DNA of 64,000 bases from Vallitalea guaymasensis (GCF_018141425.1 NZ_CP058561.1:4774001-4838000); one strand, 5' to 3'; shown: positions 1 through 9,144, numbered from the stretch's first letter. The notes: a model not told the origin generated them from the sequence alone. Program-made: numbers and translations.

Positions 1-13
1 ATCCTCCTATAAG
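1..13 (-). promoter_or_regulatory. Ribosome-binding site of a minus-strand gene beyond the left edge
   Basis: Read on the minus strand the first bases give TATAGGAGGAT, a near-perfect Shine-Dalgarno sequence pointing out of the window. A gene transcribed leftward, divergent from the AraC regulator at 198, therefore probably starts just outside. Its identity cannot be seen. Confidence 0.6.
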
Positions 14-60
14 TAATAATAAAATATTTATTTAGGTAAATATTCTTAATAAGAAATATA

Positions 61-78
61 AATGTAACGGATTACATT
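61..78. promoter_or_regulatory. Candidate operator, 7-4-7 palindrome in divergent intergenic region
   Basis: AATGTAA and TTACATT form a perfect inverted repeat around CGGA. The core TGTAACGGATTACA differs at one position from the catabolite-responsive element consensus TGWAANCGNTNWCA, so CcpA, another LacI-family protein or the neighbouring AraC regulator could bind it. It lies between the AraC gene and the presumed leftward gene outside the window. Binding is inferred only. Confidence 0.35.
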
Positions 79-197
79 CATTATCGTAATTAAATTATAA
101 CATCTTATAAATTAAATTCAATAAAATAATAATTTTATTATCATTAATGATATAATATCCAATAAGAAATAAATAACTACGAGTAAGGAGTTAGAAT

Positions 198-1058
198 ATG
201 GGAGCATTTCGTCAAGAACATATTGTGGACAAAGATTTTCCTTTCTTATTATTTTCTCATGAAGATAATATTACATTTCCTCCCCATTGGCACGATGAAA
301 TTGAACTTATATATATGTTGGATGGTGAATGTGAAGTATGGTTGAATAATACATTATATAAATTGAATAAAGGTAATCTATTAATTATTGGAAGCAGAGA
401 AATACATCACTTCTCAAATAATAAAAAGAGCAGGAAGATATTTATTCAATTCAATCTAAGTTTGGTAAGTAACATATATAATGATTTGAATAAGCTCAAG
501 TTCATTAATCCTGTATTTGAAAGTGATAAGATATCAGATAAACATTATAAGATGGAATTAGAACGACAGATTCTAGATCTGAAACAAGAATTCATTCAAA
601 AGAAATCTGCCTATAAATTGAATCTTATGGCTGGGCTTTATAGAATAATAGCAGTACTGCTAAGATTTACTCCTATAGAGTATTATTCAAAAGGTGAAAA
701 AACCAAGCAGAATCAACGTATCAATTTATTGAGCAGAATATATAAGTATGTAGAATATCATTATAATGAGAATATATCCATTGACCAAATAGCTAAGGTG
801 GCTAATTTTAGTACATATCATTTTACTAGATTTTTTAAAAAGAGTACAGGTATTACTTTCCTAAGTTACCTTCACTTATACAGGGTGGAGAAATCAAAGA
901 ACCTTTTAGAATCTTCATCCAAAAAAATAATTGAAATAGCTATGTTAAGCGGTTTTGATAACATTAAGACCTATAATAGAGTTTTCAAAGATTATACAGG
1001 GATGACACCGTCGGAATATAGAAAGAATATAGAGCAAATTCAAGATAGCAATATTTGA
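198..1058 (+). CDS. AraC family transcriptional regulator with N-terminal cupin domain
   Basis: This 286-residue protein has an AraC-type sensor layout. Residues about 25-75 form a cupin (PPHWHDEIELIYMLDGE, then IGSREIHHF). Residues about 180-280 form the paired helix-turn-helix DNA-binding domain (ISIDQIAKVANFSTYHFTRFFKK, and the family signature GFDNIKTYNRVFKDYTGMTP). Such proteins usually bind a sugar or related small molecule and activate adjacent catabolic genes. AAGGAG precedes the ATG at good distance. It is followed by ThuA-like and Gfo/Idh genes on the same strand and lies divergent from a gene outside the left edge, so it probably controls one or both sets. The ligand is unknown. 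Confidence 0.9.
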   Translation: MGAFRQEHIVDKDFPFLLFSHEDNITFPPHWHDEIELIYMLDGECEVWLNNTLYKLNKGNLLIIGSREIHHFSNNKKSRKIFIQFNLSLVSNIYNDLNKLKFINPVFESDKISDKHYKMELERQILDLKQEFIQKKSAYKLNLMAGLYRIIAVLLRFTPIEYYSKGEKTKQNQRINLLSRIYKYVEYHYNENISIDQIAKVANFSTYHFTRFFKKSTGITFLSYLHLYRVEKSKNLLESSSKKIIEIAMLSGFDNIKTYNRVFKDYTGMTPSEYRKNIEQIQDSNI

Positions 1059-1142
1059 GAAGTATTGAGCAACTTTTGACAGGACTATCTACACATGATT
1101 ATGTAGAATGAAGCTATCATAATTGAAATGGAGGTAGTTCTT

Positions 1143-1838
1143 GTGAAAAAAGCATTAATTATTTATGGAGGCTGGGAAGGTCATGACCCAGATGGTGTTG
1201 CTAAGGTATTTGAGAATACTTTGACTGACTGTAATTTTGAAGTAGAGGTTTTTAATACATTAGATATTCTCCTAGATACTGAAAGATTGAAGACATATCA
1301 TATAATAATTCCTATATGGACAATGGGTACAATTACTGATAAACAAATGAAATCCATATCCCAAGCAGTTGCCCATGGAGTTGGACTTGCAGGTTGTCAT
1401 GGGGGAATGTGTGATGCATTTAGAGACAATGTTGATTGGCAGTTCATGACAGGTGGAAATTGGGTATCTCATCCAGGCGGTGATCTAGTTGAATATGAAG
1501 TCAATATCAAGAATAGTTCTAGTAAAATAGTCGAAGATATTCAGGATTTCCGTGTTAAGAGTGAACAATACTATCTTCATGTAGATCCTGCTATTGAAGT
1601 ATTAGCCACTACTCGTTTCCCTATTGCTGATGGTCTGCATTCCTTGAATGGATATGTTGATATGCCTGTCGTATGGACAAAAAGATGGGGAAAGGGCAGA
1701 GTGTTTTACAATTCATTAGGTCATCAATCAGATATTTTTAATATCCCAGAAGCAATTGAGTTGATGAAAAGAGGTTTCATGTGGGTAGCTGAAGGTAAGG
1801 ATAAATGTATAAATGAATATAAGGATTGTGGGGTATAG
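1143..1838 (+). CDS. ThuA-like domain protein
   Basis: The protein (about 231 residues) resembles the ThuA/trehalose-utilisation family, a glutamine-amidotransferase-like fold found in sugar catabolic operons and often beside Gfo/Idh oxidoreductases. Visible family features are the N-terminal strand KKALIIYGGWEGHDPDGV, the GLAGCHGGMCDAFRD segment and the FMTGGNWVSHPGG segment. An ATG at 1128 is in frame, but it overlaps the GGAGGT ribosome site at 1130-1135. The GTG at 1143, seven bases further on, is the better start. It ends four bases before the next gene, so the two are co-transcribed. The biochemical reaction of the family is not firmly established. Confidence 0.8.
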   Translation: MKKALIIYGGWEGHDPDGVAKVFENTLTDCNFEVEVFNTLDILLDTERLKTYHIIIPIWTMGTITDKQMKSISQAVAHGVGLAGCHGGMCDAFRDNVDWQFMTGGNWVSHPGGDLVEYEVNIKNSSSKIVEDIQDFRVKSEQYYLHVDPAIEVLATTRFPIADGLHSLNGYVDMPVVWTKRWGKGRVFYNSLGHQSDIFNIPEAIELMKRGFMWVAEGKDKCINEYKDCGV

Positions 1839-1841
1839 ACT

Positions 1842-2903
1842 ATGAGAAAAGTTAAAATTGGTATAGTAGGTTGCGGTAACATAAGTGATATATATCTAAA
1901 AAACTGTACAGATATTTTTGATAATCTAGAAGTAGTTGGCTGTGCAGATTTAATAATAGAACGCGCAAGGGAAAAGGCAGAGAAATATAATATAAAAGCC
2001 TACTCAGTCCAAGAACTAATAAATCATGAAGATATAGAGATAATAGTAAATCTAACAATACCTAAGGCTCATAAAGAAGTTTCCATGGCTGCTCTAGAAG
2101 CTGGTAAACACACCTACATGGAAAAGCCTTTATCTTTAACAAGAGAAGACGGTAAAGCATTGATAAATAAAGCAAAAGAAAAAGGATTAAAAATAGGTGG
2201 TGCACCAGACACTTTTCTAGGTGGCGGCATCCAAACTTGTATAGAACTCATTAATAATGGTGAAATTGGTACTCCTATTGGAGCAACAGCTTTCATGACT
2301 TGTCATGGACATGAGAGTTGGCATCCAGACCCTGAATTTTATTACAAGATAGGCGGGGGACCCATGTTTGATATGGGACCATACTATTTAACCGCACTTA
2401 TTACAATGTTAGGCTCTGTTAAACGTGTATCAGGTTCAACTAAAATATCATTTCCTGAAAGAATGATCACAAGTGAACCTAAAAAAGGAGAAATCATAAA
2501 AGTTGATGTACCAACTCATATCTCCGGATTATTGGATTTTGAAAATGGTGCTATTGGTACAATCATCACCAGCTTCGACGTTTGGGGCAGCAATTTACCA
2601 ATTATCGAGATATACGGTACAGAAGGAACACTAAGTGTCCCTGACCCAAATACATTCGCAGGTCCAGTAAATATTAAAAAAAGTTATGACAAAGAATTCC
2701 ATGAAGTTGTCATAAATAAAAAATACACTGACAATAGCAGAGGATTAGGCATATCAGATATGGCAAACAGCATAATAAATAATAATGAACATAGAGCCAA
2801 CGGAGATTTAATATACCATGTCCTAGATATAATGCACGCCTTCCACGATTCATCTAGCACAAGTAAACATATTACCCTACAAAGTTCCTACAAAATCCGA
2901 TAA
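1842..2903 (+). CDS. Gfo/Idh/MocA family NAD(P)-dependent oxidoreductase
   Basis: This 353-residue protein has the N-terminal Rossmann nucleotide-binding strand KIGIVGCGNISDIYLKN (residues 5-21) and the family EKP motif (residues 94-96), which supplies the catalytic lysine. The C-terminal alpha/beta substrate domain contains GGGPMFDMGPYYLTALITMLG-type sequence. Family members oxidise or reduce sugars, inositols and sugar derivatives at the expense of NAD(P). It is the distal gene of a pair with the ThuA-like gene, only four bases apart, so both probably act on the same sugar derivative. The substrate cannot be deduced from sequence alone. Confidence 0.9.
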   Translation: MRKVKIGIVGCGNISDIYLKNCTDIFDNLEVVGCADLIIERAREKAEKYNIKAYSVQELINHEDIEIIVNLTIPKAHKEVSMAALEAGKHTYMEKPLSLTREDGKALINKAKEKGLKIGGAPDTFLGGGIQTCIELINNGEIGTPIGATAFMTCHGHESWHPDPEFYYKIGGGPMFDMGPYYLTALITMLGSVKRVSGSTKISFPERMITSEPKKGEIIKVDVPTHISGLLDFENGAIGTIITSFDVWGSNLPIIEIYGTEGTLSVPDPNTFAGPVNIKKSYDKEFHEVVINKKYTDNSRGLGISDMANSIINNNEHRANGDLIYHVLDIMHAFHDSSSTSKHITLQSSYKIR

Positions 2904-2972
2904 AACGGATTAACCACTTATAAGCTAAAGTTACTCTCTTAACTGTCTTAAACGTGGCAGAAAAATAAATAA

Positions 2973-3086
2973 ACCACAGATAGCGATAGTGGATAATAAC
3001 GACTTTTACGGCTTGTTGTATACCTCATACACAGATAAAAATAACTAACGTAACGAGAGTTATTATCCACTATCGCTATCTATGGT
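2973..3086. repeat. Long intergenic inverted repeat (28-bp arms)
   Basis: The arm at 2973-3000 (accacagatagcgatagtgg then ataataac) is matched in reverse complement at 3059-3086 with a single mismatch, enclosing a 58-base loop. Inside, AATAACT...AGTTATT offers an alternative smaller stem. There is no T-tract of an ordinary terminator. It sits between two genes that converge on it, the oxidoreductase (plus strand) and the flippase (minus strand), and may be a palindromic mobile repeat that also stops convergent transcription. Confidence 0.7.
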
Positions 3087-3144
3087 TCAAATATATAACC
3101 GTTGTCTATAATTGTCTTATACCTTGAAGAAATAATCTTACTAA

Positions 3145-4674
3145 TTACCTCTTTTTCCTATTCAAAATAAAATTAACCTCATTTAAATTAACACTACCCG
3201 TTAATAGCAGAAGCGGAATACATATTATCATAAACAAACAAATATTAATTAATGTATTTACCAATAATGAAAATGGCATAGTAATATATCTACTCAGTAA
3301 ATCAATTGACGAAACAGATGCTAAGCAAACTAGAATTGGTTTGACCAACCAGTTTCCTACTTTAAAATTAATAGACGTTATTCGTACAAGATGAATAATA
3401 TTGAGTGTTGAAACAAGAACAAAACTGCAAAGTAACCCCCATAGATATCCCTTTAATCCGTACATAGGAATCAAAATGAATATAAAAGCTATTCTAATAC
3501 TCAGACCTATTACATTATTTCTAAAAACAATCAATTGTTTATTAAGTCCATTCAATATACTTCCTAATGTAGTTTGTAGATATATAAATGGACATAACCA
3601 AGCTAGAATGGTTAATAATACTCCCACATATTCTTCATTATATACTATAACTCCCAATGTTCTACCAAAAGACAAAAATAAAAATGTGCTTAGTATACCA
3701 ATAAGAATGGTGAATTTCATTGTTTTGGTAGTAGTAAAGTTAATCATCGATTTATTTTTGTTGGCTGAAGCAGCTGATACAGTTGGTAGTAACATAAGGG
3801 ATATGGAATTAGTAAACACAGTAGGAAAAAGAATCAGTGGTAAAGCCATACCAGTTAAAATACCATATGTACCTAAAGCATTAGAATGAGATAATCCAAA
3901 TAATTGTAATTGTGTTGGAATGAGAATAGCCTCAATACTAGTCAATATTGTAGTAATCAACCTATTAGAAGTTATTGGTACTGCAATGGCGGATATCTTT
4001 TTCAGTATTATAAAATAACTTTGAGGTGAACTTGACCTTTCCTTCAATGAATTGAATTTATAAGCTACTGCTACTATTACAAAAGAGACTATTTCTCCAC
4101 CTACCATTCCGATTATAGCCATGGCACAAGCATAAGTAAGTCCTTTTGGTATGAATAATGCTGATAAGAAATATATGATTGTTATTCTAGTAATCTGTTC
4201 TATAATCTGAGAGACAGCAGGTACAGTAGGATATTTCAGTCCGTAGAAATAGCCTTTAATACATGATATTATAGCGGTAAATGGTATTGATATTGCCATA
4301 ATCTTAATTGCTAGAGCTGTACGTGGTTCATTGATTAATTTGCAGCTAATTAATTCAGCGTTGAAAATAAGTACTAACATCAAAATAACAGCTAAAGTAA
4401 AAGCTATTATTGAAGAAGTACGAATAATCCTTTTTAGGTTAGAATAATTATTTTTTGCTTTTTCCTCAGCTACAAGCTTTGAAACAGCTGTAAAGATACC
4501 TGAGCAACATATAGTATAACATATCATATATATAGGAAACACAAGTTGGTAGAGTCCCATACCTTCAGCACCAATTAAATTACTCAAGTATATTCTATTA
4601 GCAAAACCTAATACTCTAGTAATCAGTGCAGCTACAGTCAATATTATGGTTCCTTTTATTACTGAACTTCTTTT
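3145..4674 (-). CDS. SpoVB/MurJ-type polysaccharide or lipid flippase (MOP superfamily)
   Basis: The protein has about 509 residues with some 14 hydrophobic segments and no soluble domain. It opens with MKRSSVIKGTIILTVAALITRVLGFANRIYLSN, typical of the stage V sporulation protein B/polysaccharide biosynthesis family. These inner-membrane proteins flip undecaprenyl-linked precursors, and SpoVB acts in spore cortex synthesis. An upstream in-frame ATG exists at 4707, but AAAGGA lies just ahead of the ATG at 4674, which also gives the normal family N-terminus. Several paralogues are common in Clostridia, so the exact orthology to SpoVB is not certain. It is divergent from lspA. Confidence 0.85.
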   Translation of the reverse strand, partial: KRSSVIKGTIILTVAALITRVLGFANRIYLSNLIGAEGMGLYQLVFPIYMICYTICCSGIFTAVSKLVAEEKAKNNYSNLKRIIRTSSIIAFTLAVILMLVLIFNAELISCKLINEPRTALAIKIMAISIPFTAIISCIKGYFYGLKYPTVPAVSQIIEQITRITIIYFLSALFIPKGLTYACAMAIIGMVGGEIVSFVIVAVAYKFNSLKERSSSPQSYFIILKKISAIAVPITSNRLITTILTSIEAILIPTQLQLFGLSHSNALGTYGILTGMALPLILFPTVFTNSISLMLLPTVSAASANKNKSMINFTTTKTMKFTILIGILSTFLFLSFGRTLGVIVYNEEYVGVLLTILAWLCPFIYLQTTLGSILNGLNKQLIVFRNNVIGLSIRIAFIFILIPMYGLKGYLWGLLCSFVLVSTLNIIHLVRITSINFKVGNWLVKPILVCLASVSSIDLLSRYITMPFSLLVNTLINICLFMIICIPLLLLTGSVNLNEVNFILNRKKR

Positions 4675-4864
4675 CATTTTCCTTTCAATCCTTTCATTAT
4701 GTAACAATAATATAGTTAATTAATTCTATGTAATCTATTTGTACCTATAATGGAGATTGACCTAAGTAATAAGCCTAAAGTAATATATTCTTTAATGCTT
4801 TTCCATATTCATTTAATTTGTTATAATTAACATTAAGCATTTAGAGAAATACAGGGAGGAGGAT

Positions 4865-5314
4865 ATGATGAAATATTTAATTATTGCACCATTATGTTTT
4901 TTGATTGATCAGATATGTAAGATTAAAGCTGTCAATGAAATGGATGATACAACTTGTAAGCCGATACTCAAGAATAATATTCTATTGAAACTTAATTATA
5001 ATGAAGGTGCCTTTCTAGGATTTCTTAAGAATAAAAAGGGTTTTTTACTATTGGTTAATATCCTTTCGGTGATACTATTGATCTGTCTTAGTGTAACTTA
5101 TGCAATTATGAAGGGTAACAATATATTAACTATAGGATTAGCTTTTTTGACAGGTGGAGCACTCAGCAATGTTTTTGATAGAATACGTCTCAAAAAGGTT
5201 GTTGACTATTTTTCCTTCAAGTGGAAACCAGACTTGATTTTTAATCTTGCAGATATGTTTGTATTCCTAGGTTGCATATTGTTGATTATCAGTGAAGTAA
5301 AACCAAATTCCTAA
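4865..5314 (+). CDS. lspA: Lipoprotein signal peptidase (signal peptidase II)
   Basis: This 149-residue membrane protein has four hydrophobic segments and both catalytic-aspartate blocks of signal peptidase II: SNVFDR (Asp105) and FNLADMFVFLG (Asp130). The upstream LNYNEGAFLGF block is also conserved. It removes signal peptides from diacylglyceryl prolipoproteins at the lipobox cysteine. Its likely clients include the lipoproteins encoded in this window (5423, 11535, 20766, 41097). A strong GGGAGGAGG precedes two consecutive ATG codons, either of which could be used. It is somewhat divergent and may be a second copy rather than the housekeeping enzyme. Confidence 0.85.
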   Translation: MMKYLIIAPLCFLIDQICKIKAVNEMDDTTCKPILKNNILLKLNYNEGAFLGFLKNKKGFLLLVNILSVILLICLSVTYAIMKGNNILTIGLAFLTGGALSNVFDRIRLKKVVDYFSFKWKPDLIFNLADMFVFLGCILLIISEVKPNS

Positions 5315-5422
5315 ATATCTGTTAACTTATTATGGAATACTATTGTATTCAATTGCAGAAACTATTAATAATCTTAAAATAGCTTATATATTACAGAAAT
5401 ATAATCACAACGAGGTGAACTG

Positions 5423-7144
5423 ATGAATAAGGGTATAAGATTATTAAGTGTTTTAACTGCCGTTTTATTATTACAAAGTTTTCTGTTGTCAGGATGCAGT
5501 ACAAAGGATAATGAAAAAATAGAAAATAACCAAGGCAGTAATACTGTGAATGAAGATAAAAATAGCAATGATAAAAATAATAATGAGTCAGATAATGATA
5601 TGGATAATAAAGAAGAGCAAAAGGAAAATAATGATAGTGAAATTGATTTAGTGGAATACAATCTTGGGAGTGGTGAAATAAAACAAAGTTCAGGTGTTAC
5701 TATGCCTTATGATATGGTTGGAGAGATAGCCATACCAAAGGAAGGTGAAAAACATCCCATTGTTTTTGTTTTGCATGGTTCTCATGTAATAGAAGATTAC
5801 AATAAGGACAGATATGATCTTGGTTTTGAGTATTTATTGAAGTCGTTAGCTGAAAAAGGATTTTTGGCAGTTACTATAAACGTTAATGCACAACATGTTT
5901 TAGAATATGGGGAACCTATAAAGCATGAAAGATTGGTTAATATATTCAATGATCATCTTACCAAGCTAGAATCAGCTATCAAAGGGGAATCAGATGACTT
6001 CGGTATTGATTTGAAAGATAAAGGAGATTTGACTCAAATAGCTTTGGTAGGGCACTCAAGAGGCGGTGGTGCATTAGACTCAGTTATCAATGATCAAAAA
6101 GATAGAGGTAATGATAATATATTCGCTATATTAAAAATAGCACCAGCCAATGTTATAGTTATTGAAAATGATAATCCAGATATACCAACAGGTATAATAT
6201 TGCCACAATATGATGGAGATGTAGTTAATTTAGATGGACAAACCACATTTGATATATTAAAAGAAGATAAGAGCAGAAAATCTTTTGCATCTCTTATATT
6301 TTTAAAAGGAGCAGGACATAATTTCTTTAATGACAATGTTAAAGAGGATGATAGAGAGTTCTATTCTGACCTTACAGAAGATGATAGAGTTGTTTTCTTG
6401 ACAAGAGAACAACAAAGACAGTTTCTTATAGATTATTCTATTGATTTTCTAAACAAAGCATTAGGTAAAAAAGTGGAAACAGGTTTATTTAATGTTGATG
6501 AACCTACTGTTGATAAAGCTTATGGGTTGGATGTTAAAACTTCATATTTGACCTCCGATAGACTTGAAATAATAAAAGCTACCAGTGAAGATAAGATTAA
6601 GAAAAATGATTTGCAAGGTAATAATGTAATACAAGATATAAAAGTTAAGTATCTGATTGAAAGTTATATTCCCAATAAAGATGAACTGCTTAATTTTGAC
6701 CATCCATCCAATTTTGATGGATATGGGCTGTTTAGGTTTAATTATACCAATAATAAAGGGACCTTTACAATAGAAATACCAGTCAATAAAAAAGACATGA
6801 GTGATTATAAAGCATTATCCTTATACTTAGCTTTAAATCCAGGCAGTGAATTGAATAAGTCAAAGGAAAATCAAGCTCTTGCAATTATATTAAATGATAA
6901 CAAAGGTAAGGAAGCAAAAGTAATCCTAGATGACAATACAGCTGCTTTGACTTGGACAGAGGGACATTCAAGAACTAATGAAAATACAACATATTGGTCC
7001 TTGAAAACTCCTTTGTCAGAAGCAAGGATTCCTTTAAAAGAATTCAAAGATCTTGACTTAAGCGATATTGCTAGTATAACACTACAATTTGATCAAAAAG
7101 AAAGTGGAAGTATATTGTTGAGAGATATATCATTAACGAAATAA
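5423..7144 (+). CDS. Lipoprotein with alpha/beta-hydrolase domain
   Basis: The 573-residue protein begins with a lipoprotein signal peptide ending in the lipobox LLSGC (Cys25), followed by an Asn/Asp/Lys/Glu-rich linker to about residue 75. Residues about 80-350 form an alpha/beta-hydrolase of the PET-hydrolase/chlorophyllase type: oxyanion segment VFVLHGSH, nucleophile elbow GHSRGGGA (Ser212), probable acid in PQYDGD (Asp264 or Asp266), and histidine in GAGHNFF (His299). The C-terminal 200 residues look like a beta-rich, possibly carbohydrate-binding domain of unknown identity. It probably acts as a surface-anchored esterase or lipase; the substrate is unknown. It is a single-gene transcript with its own terminator. 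Confidence 0.8.
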   Translation: MNKGIRLLSVLTAVLLLQSFLLSGCSTKDNEKIENNQGSNTVNEDKNSNDKNNNESDNDMDNKEEQKENNDSEIDLVEYNLGSGEIKQSSGVTMPYDMVGEIAIPKEGEKHPIVFVLHGSHVIEDYNKDRYDLGFEYLLKSLAEKGFLAVTINVNAQHVLEYGEPIKHERLVNIFNDHLTKLESAIKGESDDFGIDLKDKGDLTQIALVGHSRGGGALDSVINDQKDRGNDNIFAILKIAPANVIVIENDNPDIPTGIILPQYDGDVVNLDGQTTFDILKEDKSRKSFASLIFLKGAGHNFFNDNVKEDDREFYSDLTEDDRVVFLTREQQRQFLIDYSIDFLNKALGKKVETGLFNVDEPTVDKAYGLDVKTSYLTSDRLEIIKATSEDKIKKNDLQGNNVIQDIKVKYLIESYIPNKDELLNFDHPSNFDGYGLFRFNYTNNKGTFTIEIPVNKKDMSDYKALSLYLALNPGSELNKSKENQALAIILNDNKGKEAKVILDDNTAALTWTEGHSRTNENTTYWSLKTPLSEARIPLKEFKDLDLSDIASITLQFDQKESGSILLRDISLTK

Positions 7145-7205
7145 ATACGGGAATAGTAAATTTAATAGAATAAGGATGTAACTTAGTAAATTAATAATAT
7201 AAGAT

Positions 7206-7243
7206 AAAAACAGTGGATTAGTAATTCAATTCACTGTTTTTTT
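7206..7243 (+). terminator. Rho-independent terminator after the lipoprotein hydrolase gene
   Basis: AAAAACAGTG pairs with CACTGTTTTT around an AT-rich loop that itself can pair (gatt/aatt), followed by a run of seven T. It ends the transcript of the lipoprotein hydrolase. Confidence 0.85.
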
Positions 7244-7494
7244 AGGGGTTTTAACATAACAAACCTTAATTGCAAAATGAAATTCCATACCTAATTGTTA
7301 AGTTTTTTAAATAAGTCTCTTTGATAAGAGGATATGTATAAGTATGGATTTTCGACCTACATAAAATTTGAATAGTTGATTAGTTTCATTCAGGAGAGCC
7401 AAAAAAGATGGTTTTCCTTTTTCTTTTGTTTGATATTTTCATCGTTTTTTGTTACGGTTGATTAGCTGGTGGCTGTATAAAAGGAGGTAGATTT
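7244..7494. other. Non-coding leader between terminator and IS30 remnant
   Basis: No gene is supported here. The stretch presumably contains the left end of the IS30-type element, but I could not pair it with a matching inverted repeat downstream of the transposase. A GGAGG at 7482-7486 is the transposase ribosome site. One TTGCAAAATG motif near 7270 resembles the units of the 20-bp repeat array at 8971. Confidence 0.4.
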
Positions 7495-8784
7495 ATGTCT
7501 AAATACCTAACCTATGATGATCGATTAGAAATCGAAGCTGGATTAAAGGCAGGTCTTTCTTTCGGAGCCATAGCTAAAATTATATCTAAGGACAGAACCA
7601 CAATAGCAAAAGAGATTAAACGAAATCTCATTATCAAAAAAACAGGGTATGGCGCATATCCTTATAATTCTTGTAAACTAAGACTTAAGTGTACCAGAAC
7701 CAAAGTATGTGATGAATGTAAGTATCCATCAAAACCCTATTGTAAAAACTGTAAGCTTTGCAATGATGGTTGTCACTACTTTGAAGAAGATGTTTGTGTC
7801 AGCAAGTTTAAACCACCTTATGTTTGTAATGGTTGCAATACGTTACCAAAGTGTACATTGGCAAAACCTTATTACAGTGCTATTGATGCCCACAATAAAT
7901 ACTCTGAGAATATTTCTGAATCAAGAAGTGGAATTATTACCAATGAGGTTGAAATAGCAAGAATCAATGCTATCATTTCACCACTTATCCGTAAAGGTCA
8001 GTCCATACATCAAATCTATGTTAACCATGTAGATGAGCTGATGTGCAGTGAAAAAACCTTATACAACTATGTTGATGCATGTCTTTTTGATGTCAGAAAC
8101 ATTGATTTGCCAAGAAAAGTTAAGTTCAGACCACGTTACAAAAAGTCTGAATTTAAGATTGATAGAAAGTGTCGTATTGACCGTACATACAAGGATTTTA
8201 CCGAATATATGAATAAAAATCCTGAAACATCTGTTGTTCAAATGGATTGAGTTGTTGGTACAAAAGGTGGTAAGGTTTTATTAACATTACACTTTGTAGA
8301 TACCAGCTTTATGATGGCATTTCTTCGTGATGCAAACACTTCCAGGTCGGTTATTGATATCTTTGATTATCTCTATAGGACATTTGGAAGAAAAGACTAT
8401 GAGAAGCTATTCCCTGTACTTTTGACTGACAATGGTAGTGAATTCTCTAATCCAAAAGCTATTGAATATGGTTCCATAGACATCCTTAGAAGTCGTTTGT
8501 TTTATTGTGATCCAAGTGCACCCTATCAAAAAGGGGCTATTGAAGTGAATCATACACTGATTCGTAGAATACTTCCAAAAGGTACATCATTTGATGATTT
8601 GACTCAGGAAGATATCTTATTAGTGATGAATCATGTGAACTCTTACACACGCAAAAAGCTGAACGATAAAAGTCCATACGAAGCGTTCAGCTTTTATTAC
8701 GGAGAAGAGATATTAGGTAAGCTAGGTTATGTTTCAGTTGCCGCTGAAAACATAACCTTAACCTATAAACTTCTCAAAAAATAA
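7495..8784 (+). pseudogene. IS30 family transposase, interrupted by one in-frame TGA
   Basis: Joining 7495-8250 and 8251-8784 in one frame gives an IS30-family transposase of about 429 residues. It has an N-terminal HTH (LTYDDRLEIEAGLKAGLSFGAIA), a central cysteine-rich segment with 12 Cys, and a DDE catalytic core: Asp in VVQMD, Asp in LLTDNGSEF and Glu in GAIEVNH. A TGA at 8248-8250 falls directly after the first catalytic Asp, where the frame otherwise continues without any indel into VVGTKGGKVLLTLHFVDTSFM. A single substitution, such as TCA to TGA, explains it. The terminal inverted repeats were not identified. The copy is probably inactive unless the stop is read through. Confidence 0.88.
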
Positions 8785-8970
8785 ACCGTAAACCAAACAA
8801 ACGTCACCAGCATTATGAGTTAACTTAATATCATAAAATAGGGGTGGACTTTCCGATTACAAAAAAATCGAAAGAATCTCGACCTCCATTAATGATGCCA
8901 TTCTATTCATGTCTACACATGAATTATAGCAAAAATACTGTTGAAATCATAATGCTAATATGGAAATATG
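8785..8970. other. Non-coding sequence downstream of IS30 remnant
   Basis: I see no supportable gene here. A 68-codon open frame from 8844 has no recognisable ribosome site and runs into the repeat array, so it is not called. The segment probably contains the right end of the IS30-type element. Confidence 0.4.
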
Positions 8971-9070
8971 TTTACAAAACGAGATATTCAGTTGCAAAAG
9001 GTGCATTTTACTTACAAAAGGTTACTTTCAAATACAAAACGGGAAATTAGTTTTACAAACGGGAAGTTCG
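8971..9070. repeat. Array of five degenerate repeats with 20-bp period
   Basis: The core TACAAAAcGgga, or TGCAAAAgG, recurs with its TAC/TGC trinucleotide at 8973, 8993, 9013 and 9033, exactly 20 bases apart, and a shortened fifth unit begins at 9054. The units share the pattern TACAAAA(C/G)G(G/A)(G/T)A...TT. The array is preceded by TG at 8969-8970. Such direct repeats resemble transposase-binding sites at the ends of IS21- or Tn7-like elements, but no matching transposase lies nearby. Alternatives are a regulator-binding array or iteron-like remnant. Confidence 0.7.
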
Positions 9071-9144
9071 TTTTTTAATTTACCAAAATATATTATTAGA
9101 TATCGATTATAAGAAAAAACATATCGAAAAACAATAAAAATATA

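Noticed and set aside
1128-1142. ATG at 1128 as start of the ThuA-like gene
   Set aside because: The ATG overlaps the GGAGGT ribosome site that serves the GTG at 1143.
3401-3889. 162-codon open frame on the plus strand
   Set aside because: It is antisense to the SpoVB-type flippase gene, with no ribosome site and no recognisable domain.
8844-9050. 68-codon open frame downstream of the IS30 remnant
   Set aside because: It has no ribosome site and no recognisable domain, and its end reads through the 20-bp repeat array. It is probably non-coding or a transposon relic.
8971-9070. CRISPR array
   Set aside because: The repeats are degenerate, only about 20 bases long including any spacer, and there are no cas genes.
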